Source: Lewinellaceae bacterium (GTDB lineage Bacteria > Bacteroidota > Bacteroidia > Chitinophagales > Saprospiraceae). Taken from it: DNA of 64,000 nucleotides. Where the stretch lies: positions 1,674,001 through 1,738,000 of the forward strand of contig JACJYD010000001.1 of the NCBI GenBank assembly GCA_020636275.1. The letters run 5' to 3'. How positions within the stretch are numbered: the stretch's first letter is position 1; every line of letters starts with the position of its first letter. The notes under the pieces are model-generated. The model worked only from the letters and a program-made list of their open reading frames with translations, searched no databases and was not told the origin of the DNA. A program made the translations under genes and the position numbers. Shown here in pieces: positions 34,032 to 42,237 of the stretch.

Positions 34032-34844
34032 ATGGCTTACAACTTATTGAAAGGGAAAAAGGGCGTGATCTCCGGCGCTCTGGATGAACATTCCATCGCC
34101 TGGAAAGTGGCGGAACGCTGTGCCGAAGAAGGGGCGCAGATCGTCCTGACCAACGCACCGGTCGCCATGCGCTTTGGGAAGATCAACGAGCTGGCGGAAA
34201 AGATCAACGCCCAGGTCATCCCGGCCGATGCCACCGAAGTGGGAGACCTCGAAAAACTCTTTCAAGGTTCCGTCGACGCACTGGGCGGCAAGATTGACTT
34301 CGTATTGCACTCCATCGGTATGTCGCTCAATATGCGCAAGGGCCGCACTTATACGGAATTGAACTACGAACATATGTTGAAGACGTTCGATATTTCGGCG
34401 ATCTCTTTCCATAAAATGATGCAAACCCTCTGGAATATGGACGCCATGAACGAGCACGGCTCCATCGTGGCACTCACTTATATCGCCGCGCAACGGGTTT
34501 TTCCGGATTACAGCGAGATGGCTGACGCCAAAGCGCTGCTCGAATCGTTCGCCCGCAGCTTTGGCTACCACTTCGGTATGCGCAATAAGGTCAGGGTAAA
34601 TACGGTTTCCCAATCGCCTGCGTGGACTACCGCCGGATCGGGCGTCAAAGGCTTTAAGGAATTCTTCCAATACGCCGACCGGATGTCGCCCCTGGGCAAT
34701 GCATCGGCGGAGGCCTGTGCCGATTACTGCCTCACGCTTTTCTCCGACCTTACCCGCAGCGTGACCATGCAAAATCTCTACCACGACGGGGGCTTTTCAA
34801 GCATGGGGATGAACCCTGCGGTGCTGGGCCTGGACTACGAATAA
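34032..34844 (+). CDS. fabI: Enoyl-[acyl-carrier-protein] reductase (NADH)
   Basis: Last reduction of each fatty acid elongation cycle. SDR protein of 270 residues with FabI hallmarks: GVISGALDEHSIAWKVAERC for NAD binding and LHSIGMS. The active-site segment is TYIAAQRVFPDYSEMADAK, with Tyr and Lys in the Y-x6-K spacing, and the C-terminus contains TMQNLYHDGGFSSMG. Follows recN and ends at a strong hairpin. Note that the megasynthase at 42 kb lacks an enoyl reductase domain. Confidence 0.95.
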   Translation: MAYNLLKGKKGVISGALDEHSIAWKVAERCAEEGAQIVLTNAPVAMRFGKINELAEKINAQVIPADATEVGDLEKLFQGSVDALGGKIDFVLHSIGMSLNMRKGRTYTELNYEHMLKTFDISAISFHKMMQTLWNMDAMNEHGSIVALTYIAAQRVFPDYSEMADAKALLESFARSFGYHFGMRNKVRVNTVSQSPAWTTAGSGVKGFKEFFQYADRMSPLGNASAEACADYCLTLFSDLTRSVTMQNLYHDGGFSSMGMNPAVLGLDYE

Positions 34845-34846
34845 TG

Positions 34847-34888
34847 GAAATGTGAACGGGGATGTCCGTTCACATTTCTGTTTTTTCA
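34847..34888 (+). terminator. Rho-independent terminator after fabI
   Basis: GAAATGTGAACGG (34847-34859) pairs perfectly with CCGTTCACATTTC (34866-34878), then TGTTTTTT. Confidence 0.9.
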
Positions 34889-35016
34889 CGGGTCTTATGG
34901 AAATTCCTACGAATTTCGTCTGAAACTGGCGTGACTTAGTCGTTGCCGCCCAGTCAAAGTTGAACATCTCCGCAGATGGGGGGTTGTCTTTTAGGAATCC
35001 CGCAGAACAAAACAAT

Positions 35017-35991
35017 ATGCTTCTTTGGATCGGATTTATCATTTTTATCGGAATCCTGCTTTCGCTCGACCTGGGCGTATTCAACCGGGAATCCCACGTC
35101 ATATCCACAAAGGAAGCATTGGGTTGGACTACCCTGTGGACAGCAGTTTCCTTGCTCTTCAGCTTTTTCGTTTTTTTCGCCTATCGCGACCAGTGGTTTG
35201 GACTAGGCGCCGAAATGGGCCATGTGCTGACCCCGCAATCAGCCGTGTTGAAATACCTCACCGGCTATTTGGTCGAGTTGTCGCTCAGCGTCGATAACAT
35301 CTTCGTCATCGCCCTCATTTTTTCGTACTTCCACATTCCCCGCCAATATCAACACCGGGTGCTTTTTTGGGGGATCGTTGGCGCCATTATCTTCCGTGGA
35401 TTCATGATCGGGGCAGGAGTTTACCTGATCGAACGCTTTAGCCTGATCACCTATGTGTTCGGCGCCATCCTGCTCTACTCGGCATACCGGATGCTGGGGT
35501 CCGGCCATGAAAAGGTGGATCCGGATAAAAATCCCGTGGTCAATTTCTTCAAACGATATTTCCCGATCGTCCGGACGATCCACAAGGAGCATTTCTTTCT
35601 AAAACGAATGGGTAAAACCTATGCTACCCCCTTATTTATCGCTCTGCTGGTGGTGGAAACGACCGACGTGATGTTTGCTTTCGATTCCATTCCCGCTATT
35701 TTTGCCATTACCACCGATCCTTTCCTGGTCTTTAGCTCCAATATCTTCGCGATCCTGGGGTTACGCTCCCTTTTCTTCGTCCTGGTTTCCATCCTCAATC
35801 GCTTCAAATACCTCCAGTATAGCCTGGTGGGTATTCTGGCCTTCGTCGGGGTCAAGATGCTCCTGATCCATTTGGTTCACCTGCCCGAATGGGTCTCCTT
35901 CGCGGTGATCGTGGCTTTCCTCGGAGGAGGGATCCTTTTTTCCCTGGCCGTGGAAAGGAGGGAGAAAATGGTTGAAGAGTTGAAAAGTTGA
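35017..35991 (+). CDS. TerC/Alx family integral membrane protein
   Basis: Polytopic membrane protein of 324 residues with about eight or nine helices. It belongs to the TerC/Alx family, linked to tellurite resistance, alkaline response and manganese export in other bacteria. Acidic and polar family motifs within helices include SLDLGVFNR, ELSLSVDNIFVIALIF and VVETTDVMFAFDSIPAI. The frame is open from 34960; the ATG at 35017 starts the first helix directly. The final residues VEELKS are encoded by the GTTGAAGA repeat at 35971-36057. Confidence 0.9.
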   Translation: MLLWIGFIIFIGILLSLDLGVFNRESHVISTKEALGWTTLWTAVSLLFSFFVFFAYRDQWFGLGAEMGHVLTPQSAVLKYLTGYLVELSLSVDNIFVIALIFSYFHIPRQYQHRVLFWGIVGAIIFRGFMIGAGVYLIERFSLITYVFGAILLYSAYRMLGSGHEKVDPDKNPVVNFFKRYFPIVRTIHKEHFFLKRMGKTYATPLFIALLVVETTDVMFAFDSIPAIFAITTDPFLVFSSNIFAILGLRSLFFVLVSILNRFKYLQYSLVGILAFVGVKMLLIHLVHLPEWVSFAVIVAFLGGGILFSLAVERREKMVEELKS

Positions 35992-36057
35992 AGAGTTGAA
36001 AAGATGAAATGAACTCTTCAACTCTTCAACTCTTCAACTCTTCAACTCTTCAACTCC
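35971..36057. repeat. Inverted array of GTTGAAGA/GTTGAAAA units spanning two stop codons
   Basis: Left arm GTTGAAGAGTTGAAAAGTTG and onward (35971-36009). The right arm is five to six copies of the complementary CTCTTCAA unit (36013-36057). It contains the last codons of both the TerC gene and mgsA, and is the same family as 10591-10668. Confidence 0.9.
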
Positions 36058-36417
36058 CACCAGCATTAACCGGGCCCCGGCCGGATTCGTTGCCAAAGGC
36101 ACATTATGCACATCGCAGAGGCGCATGAGCATTTGGACATCCGGTTCATGGGGATGTTTCGCGAGCGGGTCCCGGAAAAAAAAGACCAGATCCAGTTGCC
36201 CGGTCGCCACCATGGAGGCAATCTGGGCATCGCCGCCTTTGGGGCCGGAAAGCATTTTTTCCACCTTGATCCCTGCCTTCTCAATGTAGGACCCCGTGGT
36301 CCCGGTAGCGTATAAAGCCGCCTTTTCGAAAAGGCTTCGTTGTTGCAACACAAAGGATACCATTTCCGGCTTTTTCCCGTCGTGAGCGATCAGTGCGATG
36401 CGAGGAATTTGATTCAT
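36034..36417 (-). CDS. mgsA: Methylglyoxal synthase
   Basis: Converts dihydroxyacetone phosphate to methylglyoxal and phosphate, a bypass of lower glycolysis under phosphate limitation. The 127 residues have IALIAHDGKKPEM for substrate binding, ATGTTGS for phosphate, the catalytic aspartate in GPKGGDAQIAS, FFRDPLAKHPHEPD, and the closing NPAGARLML. The last six codons (VEELKS) come from the intergenic repeat, exactly as in the convergent TerC gene. Confidence 0.94.
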   Translation of the reverse strand: MNQIPRIALIAHDGKKPEMVSFVLQQRSLFEKAALYATGTTGSYIEKAGIKVEKMLSGPKGGDAQIASMVATGQLDLVFFFRDPLAKHPHEPDVQMLMRLCDVHNVPLATNPAGARLMLVGVEELKS

Positions 36418-36554
36418 GTGGGGAGTTTTACAAAAAATTCTCCAAAAATCTAAAAAAATGTAAAGAATTTAACATTTGGCAGGGAACATCTGCGATGTTA
36501 CATACGTTCGACTAAAAAGAATTGTTTTAAACGGAAACAAATCCCTGACATATC

Positions 36555-36728
36555 ATGAAAAGACTTCTGGTTTACTTAAGGGCACGGCGAAAAGCGAAAC
36601 GCGTGTTGAGTGGACGGAGGGTCGCTTCCCGGAAGAACCGGAAGCTTCTCCAGGCTCAACAAATAGCTAAAGCGGCTCAATTAGAACTCAATTACAACGA
36701 GGATGGTAATAGCATGGGCTATTGCTAG
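36555..36728 (+). CDS. Small basic protein, unknown
   Basis: ORF of 57 codons starting ATG at 36555 (MKRLLVYLRARRKAKRVLSG) and ending NSMGYC. The first 35 residues are strongly basic (Arg/Lys), then a short helical Ala/Gln stretch and an acidic-polar tail. I do not recognise it. In its favour: a clear frame in an otherwise empty 519-base gap and a 14-bp terminator-like stem 33 bases after the stop (36762-36800). Against it: no visible promoter consensus and no known relative. A nucleic-acid-binding role would be guesswork. The rest of the gap (36418-36554) is AT-rich without other structure. Confidence 0.4.
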   Translation: MKRLLVYLRARRKAKRVLSGRRVASRKNRKLLQAQQIAKAAQLELNYNEDGNSMGYC

Positions 36729-36761
36729 ATACTTTGTTTACAAGGTATCAGAATGAACTTT

Positions 36762-36800
36762 ATAAGGGTTTCAGCGGGCACCGCCTGCTGAAACCCTTAT
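36762..36800 (+). terminator. Hairpin downstream of the small basic ORF
   Basis: ATAAGGGTTTCAGC (36762-36775) and GCTGAAACCCTTAT (36787-36800) are perfect complements, followed by a T-rich stretch. Confidence 0.65.
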
Positions 36801-36845
36801 TATTTGGTTTATTAAATATCGGGCCTGTAATGGTTTTGTGCGAAT

Positions 36846-36896
36846 AAAACAAAAAAGCCCAAAAGAGCGATCGGCTCTTTTGGGCTTTTTTGTTTT
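36846..36896. terminator. Long palindromic terminator upstream of the glycosyltransferase gene
   Basis: Perfect 23-bp arms (36846-36868, 36874-36896; core AAAAAGCCCAAAAGAGC) with A and T runs at the outer ends. Its T-rich end also supplies a TTTG at 36889-36892, 17 bases before TACCTTCG (36910-36917). That is a near-consensus promoter for the next gene. Confidence 0.8.
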
Positions 36897-36936
36897 AGGT
36901 GCGATTCTGTACCTTCGCAGTCCATAATATTATTGA

Positions 36937-37617
36937 ATGCTTCTTTCCGTCATTATTCCCTGTTACAACGAAGCCGCCACGGTCGAAAGGATCGTGCAAA
37001 AAGTGCTGGACGTGCCCGTCGAAAAACAGGTTATTATCGTCGATGATGGCTCGACCGACGGCAGCCGGGAGATCATACGGGAAATGGCCGGAAAATATCC
37101 CCTTACGGCTTTGTTCCACCCCCAAAACAAGGGAAAAGGCGCTGCGATCCAGACCGGCCTGGCCCATGCCACAGGTACCTACACCATCATTCAGGATGCC
37201 GATCTGGAAACCAATCCGATGAACTATCTTCAATTGCTGGACCAGGTCAAAGCCTCGGGTTCCCCGGTCGTCTACGGGTCCCGCATGCTGAAACGCAATA
37301 AGATCTACAACCTGAAGTACTACCTCGGCGGCCGGCTGGTCACCTTTTTCGCCAACCTGTTATGCAACCAGCGCCTGACCGACCAGCCCACCTGTTACAA
37401 AATGTTGGATACAAATTTGTTCAAGGACCTCGGGATCGAAACCAACCGGTTTGAAGTCTGTTCGGAGATCACCGCCAAACTCAGCGTGCGCAAGATCCGG
37501 ATCGACGAAGTGCCGATGGATTATTATCCCCGGGATAAGGCCGAGGGGAAAAAACTGGGTTGGAAAGACGGTATCCAGGCCATCGTGACCTTATTTGTAT
37601 ACCGATTTTTCAAATGA
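36937..37617 (+). CDS. Family 2 glycosyltransferase (polyprenyl-phosphate mannosyltransferase-like)
   Basis: GT-A fold glycosyltransferase of 226 residues, resembling dolichyl-phosphate mannose synthases. N-terminal LLSVIIPCYNEAATV, nucleotide-binding VIIVDDGSTDGS, the metal-binding acidic motif IQDADLETNP, and the later QPTCYKML segment are visible. It has no membrane helix. It overlaps the next membrane protein gene by the ATGA junction at 37614-37617. A likely model is that it makes a lipid-linked sugar used by that partner. Confidence 0.88.
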   Translation: MLLSVIIPCYNEAATVERIVQKVLDVPVEKQVIIVDDGSTDGSREIIREMAGKYPLTALFHPQNKGKGAAIQTGLAHATGTYTIIQDADLETNPMNYLQLLDQVKASGSPVVYGSRMLKRNKIYNLKYYLGGRLVTFFANLLCNQRLTDQPTCYKMLDTNLFKDLGIETNRFEVCSEITAKLSVRKIRIDEVPMDYYPRDKAEGKKLGWKDGIQAIVTLFVYRFFK

Positions 37618-39020
37618 ATATGGGCGGGAGACGAAATTGGCGACCAACCTTCACGACCCTGGCCCTTTTTGCAGTGGCCCTTACGCTGTTTTTTATCAAT
37701 GACGTCAACAAGAAATGGCGAAAAACCGCTTTGTTGCGCTACGATGCCGCCATTTACTATTCCTATTTGCCCGCGATTTTCATTTACAAAGACCTCGATC
37801 TGAAATACATGGATACCCTGCCGGGGTATTTGAAGGAACACTATAAGGTGACCTGCGAAGTATTGCCCAACGGAAAACGGTATATCAAAACTACCATGGG
37901 GCTGGCCTACATGCACCTTCCGTTTTTTTTCATGGGGCACATCAAAGCCGGATTGGCGGGAAAAAAGCAGGATGGCTATTCCAGTCCGTATGAAAACTTC
38001 CTGGTTTATGGCGCCTATTTCTACGTGATGCTGGCCCTGATCCTCCTGTCGGTTGTGTTGCGCGCGTATTTTGACGATTGGGTTGCGGGCCTCAGCATTC
38101 TGTCGATTGCCGTGGGTACCAACCTGATGTATTATTCCACCCTGGAAGGCCTGCACGTGCACGCGTACAATTTCAGTTTGTTTTGCTTTTTCCTGTACGG
38201 GGTGTACCGCTATTTTCAGCGGCCGGCGCCCTGGAAAGCCCTGCTGCTCGGTCTTTTGCTCGGCCTGATCACCCTCATCCGGCCCACCAATATCCTTATC
38301 GGCCTCCTGCTTCCATTCTACGGTGTGACCAATTGGACCGAGCTCAAAGCGCGTTTCCGGTTTTTTTGGAAAAACGGGCCTTCGGTACTCCTTTTTCTTG
38401 GGGCATTTATTCTGCCCTGGATCCCTCAACTGGCCTTTTGGCACTACGTTTCCGGAAAGTGGTTGTTCTTTTCCTACGGAGAAAAAGAGCGATTTTTCTG
38501 GACCAGCCCCCACTTGCTCTACGGTTTTTTCTCTTACCGGAAAGGGTTGTTCATTTACACCCCAATAATGGCGCTGGCTTTTACCGGGTTGTTCTTTCTG
38601 AGAAAATACGCTGCCGATTTTTTCTGGCCTCTGATCCTGTTCGTCCCGCTCAATTTTTACGTCATCTTCTCCTGGTGGAGCTGGTGGTACGGGGGCTGCT
38701 ACGGGATGCGGCCCGCCATAGACTCCTATGGATTGATGGCGATTTCCCTGGGGGCCTTTTTTACCTGGATTTTTCGGCGAAAATCTGCAGTCCCCAAGAT
38801 CCTGGTGATGATCCTTTGGGGGGCGTTGATCTATCTGAGCGGGTTCCAAACCTGGCAGTACAAAAAAGGGCTGATCCATTGGGATGCCATGACAAAAGAG
38901 GCATACTGGGCTGTCTTTCTCAAGACCCAAAAACCGGCCGATTTTGGAGAGTTGCTGTGGCCGCCTTCCAACGAAAAAGCGATGGAGGGAATAGATGAGT
39001 ATAGTCAGAGAAAGAAGTGA
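37614..39020 (+). CDS. Polytopic membrane protein, probable GT-C type glycosyltransferase
   Basis: Protein of 468 residues with about ten or eleven membrane helices. The first helix (about 12-30) is followed by an extracytoplasmic loop with aspartates (LLRYDAAIYYSYLP and KDLDLKYMD), the topology of GT-C enzymes that use polyprenyl-phosphate sugars. Other segments are LITLIRPTNILIGLLLP and FSWWSWWYGGCYGMR. The ATG at 37614 overlaps the stop of the preceding glycosyltransferase by four bases (translational coupling). Acceptor unknown. Confidence 0.75.
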   Translation: MNMGGRRNWRPTFTTLALFAVALTLFFINDVNKKWRKTALLRYDAAIYYSYLPAIFIYKDLDLKYMDTLPGYLKEHYKVTCEVLPNGKRYIKTTMGLAYMHLPFFFMGHIKAGLAGKKQDGYSSPYENFLVYGAYFYVMLALILLSVVLRAYFDDWVAGLSILSIAVGTNLMYYSTLEGLHVHAYNFSLFCFFLYGVYRYFQRPAPWKALLLGLLLGLITLIRPTNILIGLLLPFYGVTNWTELKARFRFFWKNGPSVLLFLGAFILPWIPQLAFWHYVSGKWLFFSYGEKERFFWTSPHLLYGFFSYRKGLFIYTPIMALAFTGLFFLRKYAADFFWPLILFVPLNFYVIFSWWSWWYGGCYGMRPAIDSYGLMAISLGAFFTWIFRRKSAVPKILVMILWGALIYLSGFQTWQYKKGLIHWDAMTKEAYWAVFLKTQKPADFGELLWPPSNEKAMEGIDEYSQRKK

Positions 39021-39077
39021 CAAAAATCATGGCCTTTCCGCGTCCTTTTCTTTACTTTGTTGTATATACTTAATAAA

Positions 39078-39112
39078 AAGTGATTTGACGGCCGGCGGCC
39101 GTCAAATCACTT
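39078..39112. repeat. REP-like palindrome, family A copy 2
   Basis: AAGTGATTTGACGGCC, loop GGC, exact reverse complement. It is directly followed by palindrome B. Confidence 0.92.
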
Positions 39113-39145
39113 GGGACAATTGCGGCCAGCGGCCGCAATTGTCCC
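39113..39145. repeat. REP-like palindrome B
   Basis: GGGACAATTGCGGCC, loop AGC, exact reverse complement (39131-39145). It abuts palindrome A with no spacer. A half copy (GCAATTGTCCC) abuts the third A copy at 39664-39674. Confidence 0.92.
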
Positions 39146-39183
39146 AAACCACTTCACATTTAGAATAACAAAAATGGAAAGCT

Positions 39184-39585
39184 ATGACGAGAATTTTTAC
39201 CACATTCGTTTTGATCGCTGCACTTGCTTCATGCACTGGCAACGGAACATCGGGCGGACCGGAGGAACAGACGGATTCCGCCGCTGTAAATGACATTGCC
39301 ATGAATCCGGATTATGAACCCGGTCTGGCATTGGTTGTCAGCAGCGATTGCTACAATTGCCACAAGGTAGATGAAGAAATGATCGGGCCGCCTTATCGGA
39401 AGATCGCCGAAAAATATGCAGGCGCGGATGAAGCAACCCTGGCTGCATTGGCAGAAAAGATCCGGACCGGTGGCTCCGGGAACTGGGTGGTGGATACCAT
39501 GATGACGCCTCACCCAACCGTATCGGAAGAGGATGCCATGAAGATCGTAAAGTACATTATCCTATTGAGTCAGGAGAAGAAGTGA
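39184..39585 (+). CDS. Cytochrome c lipoprotein
   Basis: Class I monohaem cytochrome c of 133 residues, probably lipid-anchored (lipobox ALASC, Cys17) and facing the periplasm. Haem motif CYNCH at 56-60 and a likely axial methionine in DTMMTPHP (about 107), as in c551/c552-type electron carriers. A Gly/Ser/Glu-rich linker separates the anchor from the haem domain. Stands alone, flanked by REP-like palindromes on both sides and followed by a terminator. Confidence 0.88.
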   Translation: MTRIFTTFVLIAALASCTGNGTSGGPEEQTDSAAVNDIAMNPDYEPGLALVVSSDCYNCHKVDEEMIGPPYRKIAEKYAGADEATLAALAEKIRTGGSGNWVVDTMMTPHPTVSEEDAMKIVKYIILLSQEKK

Positions 39586-39600
39586 AAAATCCTGCAATCA

Positions 39601-39633
39601 AAAAAGGCGGACCAAATGGTTCGCCTTTTTTTT
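39601..39633 (+). terminator. Terminator after the cytochrome c gene
   Basis: AAAAAGGCGGACC and GGTTCGCCTTTTT pair around AAAT, then further T residues. Confidence 0.88.
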
Positions 39634-39663
39634 GTACCTTACTTTTACTTGAATACTAAAAGC

Positions 39664-39709
39664 GCAATTGTCCCAAGTGATTTGACGGCCGTCGGCCGTC
39701 AAATCACTT
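39664..39709. repeat. REP-like composite: half of B plus family A copy 3
   Basis: GCAATTGTCCC (right half of B) at 39664-39674 is followed at once by AAGTGATTTGACGGCC, loop GTC, and its reverse complement (39675-39709). The downstream flank TTTCTATAG mirrors the flank of copy 1. Confidence 0.9.
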
Positions 39710-39746
39710 TTTCTATAGTTTTTTTAACCACCAAAATAATCGTGTT

Positions 39747-40247
39747 ATGAAGATCAAACATTTCTCGTTTTTACTTGGCTTTGGCGGACTCTTGCTGGCT
39801 TCCTGCGCAGCGCCGCCCCCTCCGGAACCGGCACCCGATCTGGATCAGATCCGGACGGAGATTCAGGCCCTTGAAAATGCTTACGCGGCCGGCGAAAATG
39901 CCAAGGATGCAGATGCTATTGTAGTTTATTACGCAGATGATGCGGTTTCCCTTCCCAGTGAAGAACCGCCGGTAGCGGGTAAGCCCGCCATTCTGCAGCG
40001 GCTCAAGGACCACATGGCTGTCGATTCTACACAGAGCTCCATTCGGTTTGAAGTGGTCGATATATTTGCTGCCGGAAACCTGGTGGTAGAAGTTGGCAAA
40101 TCGATTTCCACGGATATGGATGGAAAGGAACATCAAGGTAAATACATGTCCCTCTTCGAAAAGCGCGACGGGAAGTACGTCTGCATCCGGGATATGTGGA
40201 ATTCCGATGCGAAGAAGGAGGACAAAGGTGAAAAGGAAGAAGAGTAA
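39747..40247 (+). CDS. DUF4440/SnoaL-like lipoprotein
   Basis: Lipoprotein of 166 residues (lipobox LLASC, about Cys20) with a Pro-rich linker. An NTF2-like domain follows (about residues 35-150: RTEIQALENAYAAGENAKDADAI in outline, then YYADDAVSLPSEEPPV and KYMSLFEKRDGKYVCIRDMWNS). Such DUF4440 proteins form cone-shaped pockets for small ligands; no catalytic residues can be assigned. The C-terminus is a charged Lys/Glu tail. Own transcription unit with terminator 40265-40302. Confidence 0.82.
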   Translation: MKIKHFSFLLGFGGLLLASCAAPPPPEPAPDLDQIRTEIQALENAYAAGENAKDADAIVVYYADDAVSLPSEEPPVAGKPAILQRLKDHMAVDSTQSSIRFEVVDIFAAGNLVVEVGKSISTDMDGKEHQGKYMSLFEKRDGKYVCIRDMWNSDAKKEDKGEKEEE

Positions 40248-40264
40248 CCGTAAATGATTGAATC

Positions 40265-40302
40265 AAAAAGGCTTTCTCCATTTCAGGAGGAAGCCTTTTT
40301 TT
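40265..40302 (+). terminator. Terminator after the DUF4440 gene
   Basis: AAAAAGGCTTTCTCC and GGAGGAAGCCTTTTT (one G-U pair) with a continuing T-run. Confidence 0.85.
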
Positions 40303-40518
40303 GTTGAAAAGGATTATTGAAAGTACGGCGAATTTGGTACTTTTACAGGTGATTAGCACACCCATTATTAGGAGAACAACTTTCTGATTCTCCACCTTGC
40401 ACCTCAAGCATGACTGTCGCCCATTTTCCTCAATTCCAGTAAATCCGGCCAAGGGTTTTCAGCCTGGGTCGTATTTGCCGGTTATTTATTTTTTATTACA
40501 AAAAAACGACAGACCATT

Positions 40519-42183
40519 ATGGCGAAAGGTGTAGACCCCTCCGAACTCAACATGATCGTTGACGCGGTGCTCGACTTTTCCGGCGAGCATTTTTCCGACC
40601 AGAAACTCTTGCAGTTGGACCACGACGATGTATTCCCCATCGAACTCATCCGGCAGGTATGCGGGGATGGGCTGGGCATTCATCTCATCTTTATTCCCGA
40701 ACGGTTCGGAGGTATGGGCGGCGGCGCTTACGACTCCTACCGGGTTTGTGAAGCCCTTGCTTCGGTCGACGTCGGGGTGGCCACCGGCGTATTTGCCACT
40801 TTCCTGGGCTCGGACCCCATCGTGTTCGGCGCTACGGAAGAACAAAAGGCCAAATGGCTCTCGCGTATCGCCAGCGAAGGGTTGCTGCTCGCCTACGGCG
40901 CCACCGAACCCGAAGCCGGCAGCGACCTGGGTTCGCTTCGCACCACCGCCACCCCGGTCGAAGAAAACGGCGCCGTCATCGGCTACAAACTCAACGGAAA
41001 TAAACAATGGATCAGCAATGGCGGCTATGCCGATATGTATACCATCCTCGCCAAAGCCCCCGGTGGACCGACCTGGTTTGTGCTCGAGAAAGGGGCCCCC
41101 GGATTTTCACACGGAAACCCGGAGGATAAGCACGGCATCCGGGCCAGCAACACGGCCGCGCTTTCGCTGGAAGACGTCTTCGTGCCGGCTGAAAACCTGG
41201 TAGGGGAGGGGGAAGGAAAGGGTCTTTTCCAGGCCCAACTCGTATTCGGCTATACCCGCCTCATGGTCGCAGCCTTCGGCCTGGGCGCAGGATGGGGCGC
41301 CTTGAAACGCGCTGTTCAGTATTCGACCGAACGCATCCAGCGGGGCGGCCCACTTTCCGAAAAGCAGGGATATACCCATAAGCTCATCGTGCCGCATGCC
41401 TGCCGCCTCGAAGCGGCCCGCGCCTATGTTGAAGAAACCGCCGAACGCATCGACAACGATGAGGACAACCTGAACACGGAGGGCGCCATCGCAAAATACC
41501 TCGCCACCGAAGCGGGCAACATGGCTGCCGATGCCAGCATTCAGGCACTTGGGGGCTATGGCTACACCCGCCCCTTCATGGTGGAAAAGTTCAAACGAGA
41601 TGTTCGCATCACCACGATCTATGAAGGTACTTCCGAGATCATGGAGATGACCATTTCGCGGGATCGCTGGCAGCTTCACCTCAAAACGGGCGGCCAGTAC
41701 TACCACGACATGGCGGCTGAAATGGAAAAACTGCATACCTCCCATCCGGATGTCGGCGCCCAGATCTGTGCCACCGGATTCCATCTCCTGGCCGACATGC
41801 TCGAGTGGGCGCGCATCAACCGGCTTACCCGGAACCAGCACATCCAGTTTCGCGTCGGCGAGTGGATCGCCTACGCGGAAAGCGCCGGCGCCCTGGCCCG
41901 CCGCGCCGCCCGCCATCGGGATGGCAATCTTCACGCCAAGTCCAACGTACTGTTCGACGCCCAGACCCTGGCGGGCATGAGCCGGATCTTCGCCCGGGAA
42001 GCGGCCATGAAAGTGGGTCAGGACGGTCTGCGCTGGATCATGAGCGCTCGCGAAACCGATGAAGCGACCATGCAGTCCTTCATTCGAAACCTGGATATGA
42101 ACAGCGTATACGAGGCCCAGCAAGGGTTACTGGCCGACATGGACCAGGTGCGCGATGCCATTTACGCGCCTTTCCAAAATTGA
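40519..42183 (+). CDS. Acyl-CoA dehydrogenase
   Basis: FAD-dependent acyl-CoA dehydrogenase of 554 residues. Family signatures are YGATEPEAGSDLGSLRTTA, NGNKQWISNGGYADM, and the C-terminal ALGGYGYTRPFMVEKFKRD followed by IYEGTSEI, which holds the catalytic glutamate. An extra helical region of about 150 residues follows the catalytic core, as in long-chain or multi-domain members. It lies 54 bases upstream of the megasynthase on the same strand, so it may desaturate or process that enzyme's acyl product. A housekeeping beta-oxidation role is also possible. Confidence 0.9.
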   Translation: MAKGVDPSELNMIVDAVLDFSGEHFSDQKLLQLDHDDVFPIELIRQVCGDGLGIHLIFIPERFGGMGGGAYDSYRVCEALASVDVGVATGVFATFLGSDPIVFGATEEQKAKWLSRIASEGLLLAYGATEPEAGSDLGSLRTTATPVEENGAVIGYKLNGNKQWISNGGYADMYTILAKAPGGPTWFVLEKGAPGFSHGNPEDKHGIRASNTAALSLEDVFVPAENLVGEGEGKGLFQAQLVFGYTRLMVAAFGLGAGWGALKRAVQYSTERIQRGGPLSEKQGYTHKLIVPHACRLEAARAYVEETAERIDNDEDNLNTEGAIAKYLATEAGNMAADASIQALGGYGYTRPFMVEKFKRDVRITTIYEGTSEIMEMTISRDRWQLHLKTGGQYYHDMAAEMEKLHTSHPDVGAQICATGFHLLADMLEWARINRLTRNQHIQFRVGEWIAYAESAGALARRAARHRDGNLHAKSNVLFDAQTLAGMSRIFAREAAMKVGQDGLRWIMSARETDEATMQSFIRNLDMNSVYEAQQGLLADMDQVRDAIYAPFQN

Positions 42184-42195
42184 ATAAAAAATTTT

Positions 42196-42223
42196 ACCCC
42201 GCGACTGAGGGTCGCCGGGTTTT
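42196..42223 (+). terminator. Possible attenuator between acyl-CoA dehydrogenase and megasynthase genes
   Basis: ACCCCGCGAC and GTCGCCGGGT pair with one mismatch around TGAGG and are followed by TTTT. A weak intrinsic stop here could lower megasynthase expression relative to the dehydrogenase. Confidence 0.35.
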
Positions 42224-42237
42224 GAATCCATACAGCC

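Noticed and set aside
35971..36057. Short CRISPR array
   Set aside because: The units are 7-8 bases without spacers and are arranged as an inverted repeat, unlike a CRISPR array.
39078..39145. Terminal inverted repeats of an insertion sequence
   Set aside because: The arms are only 15-16 bases apart by a 3-base loop, with no transposase between or near the copies. They are free-standing palindromes.
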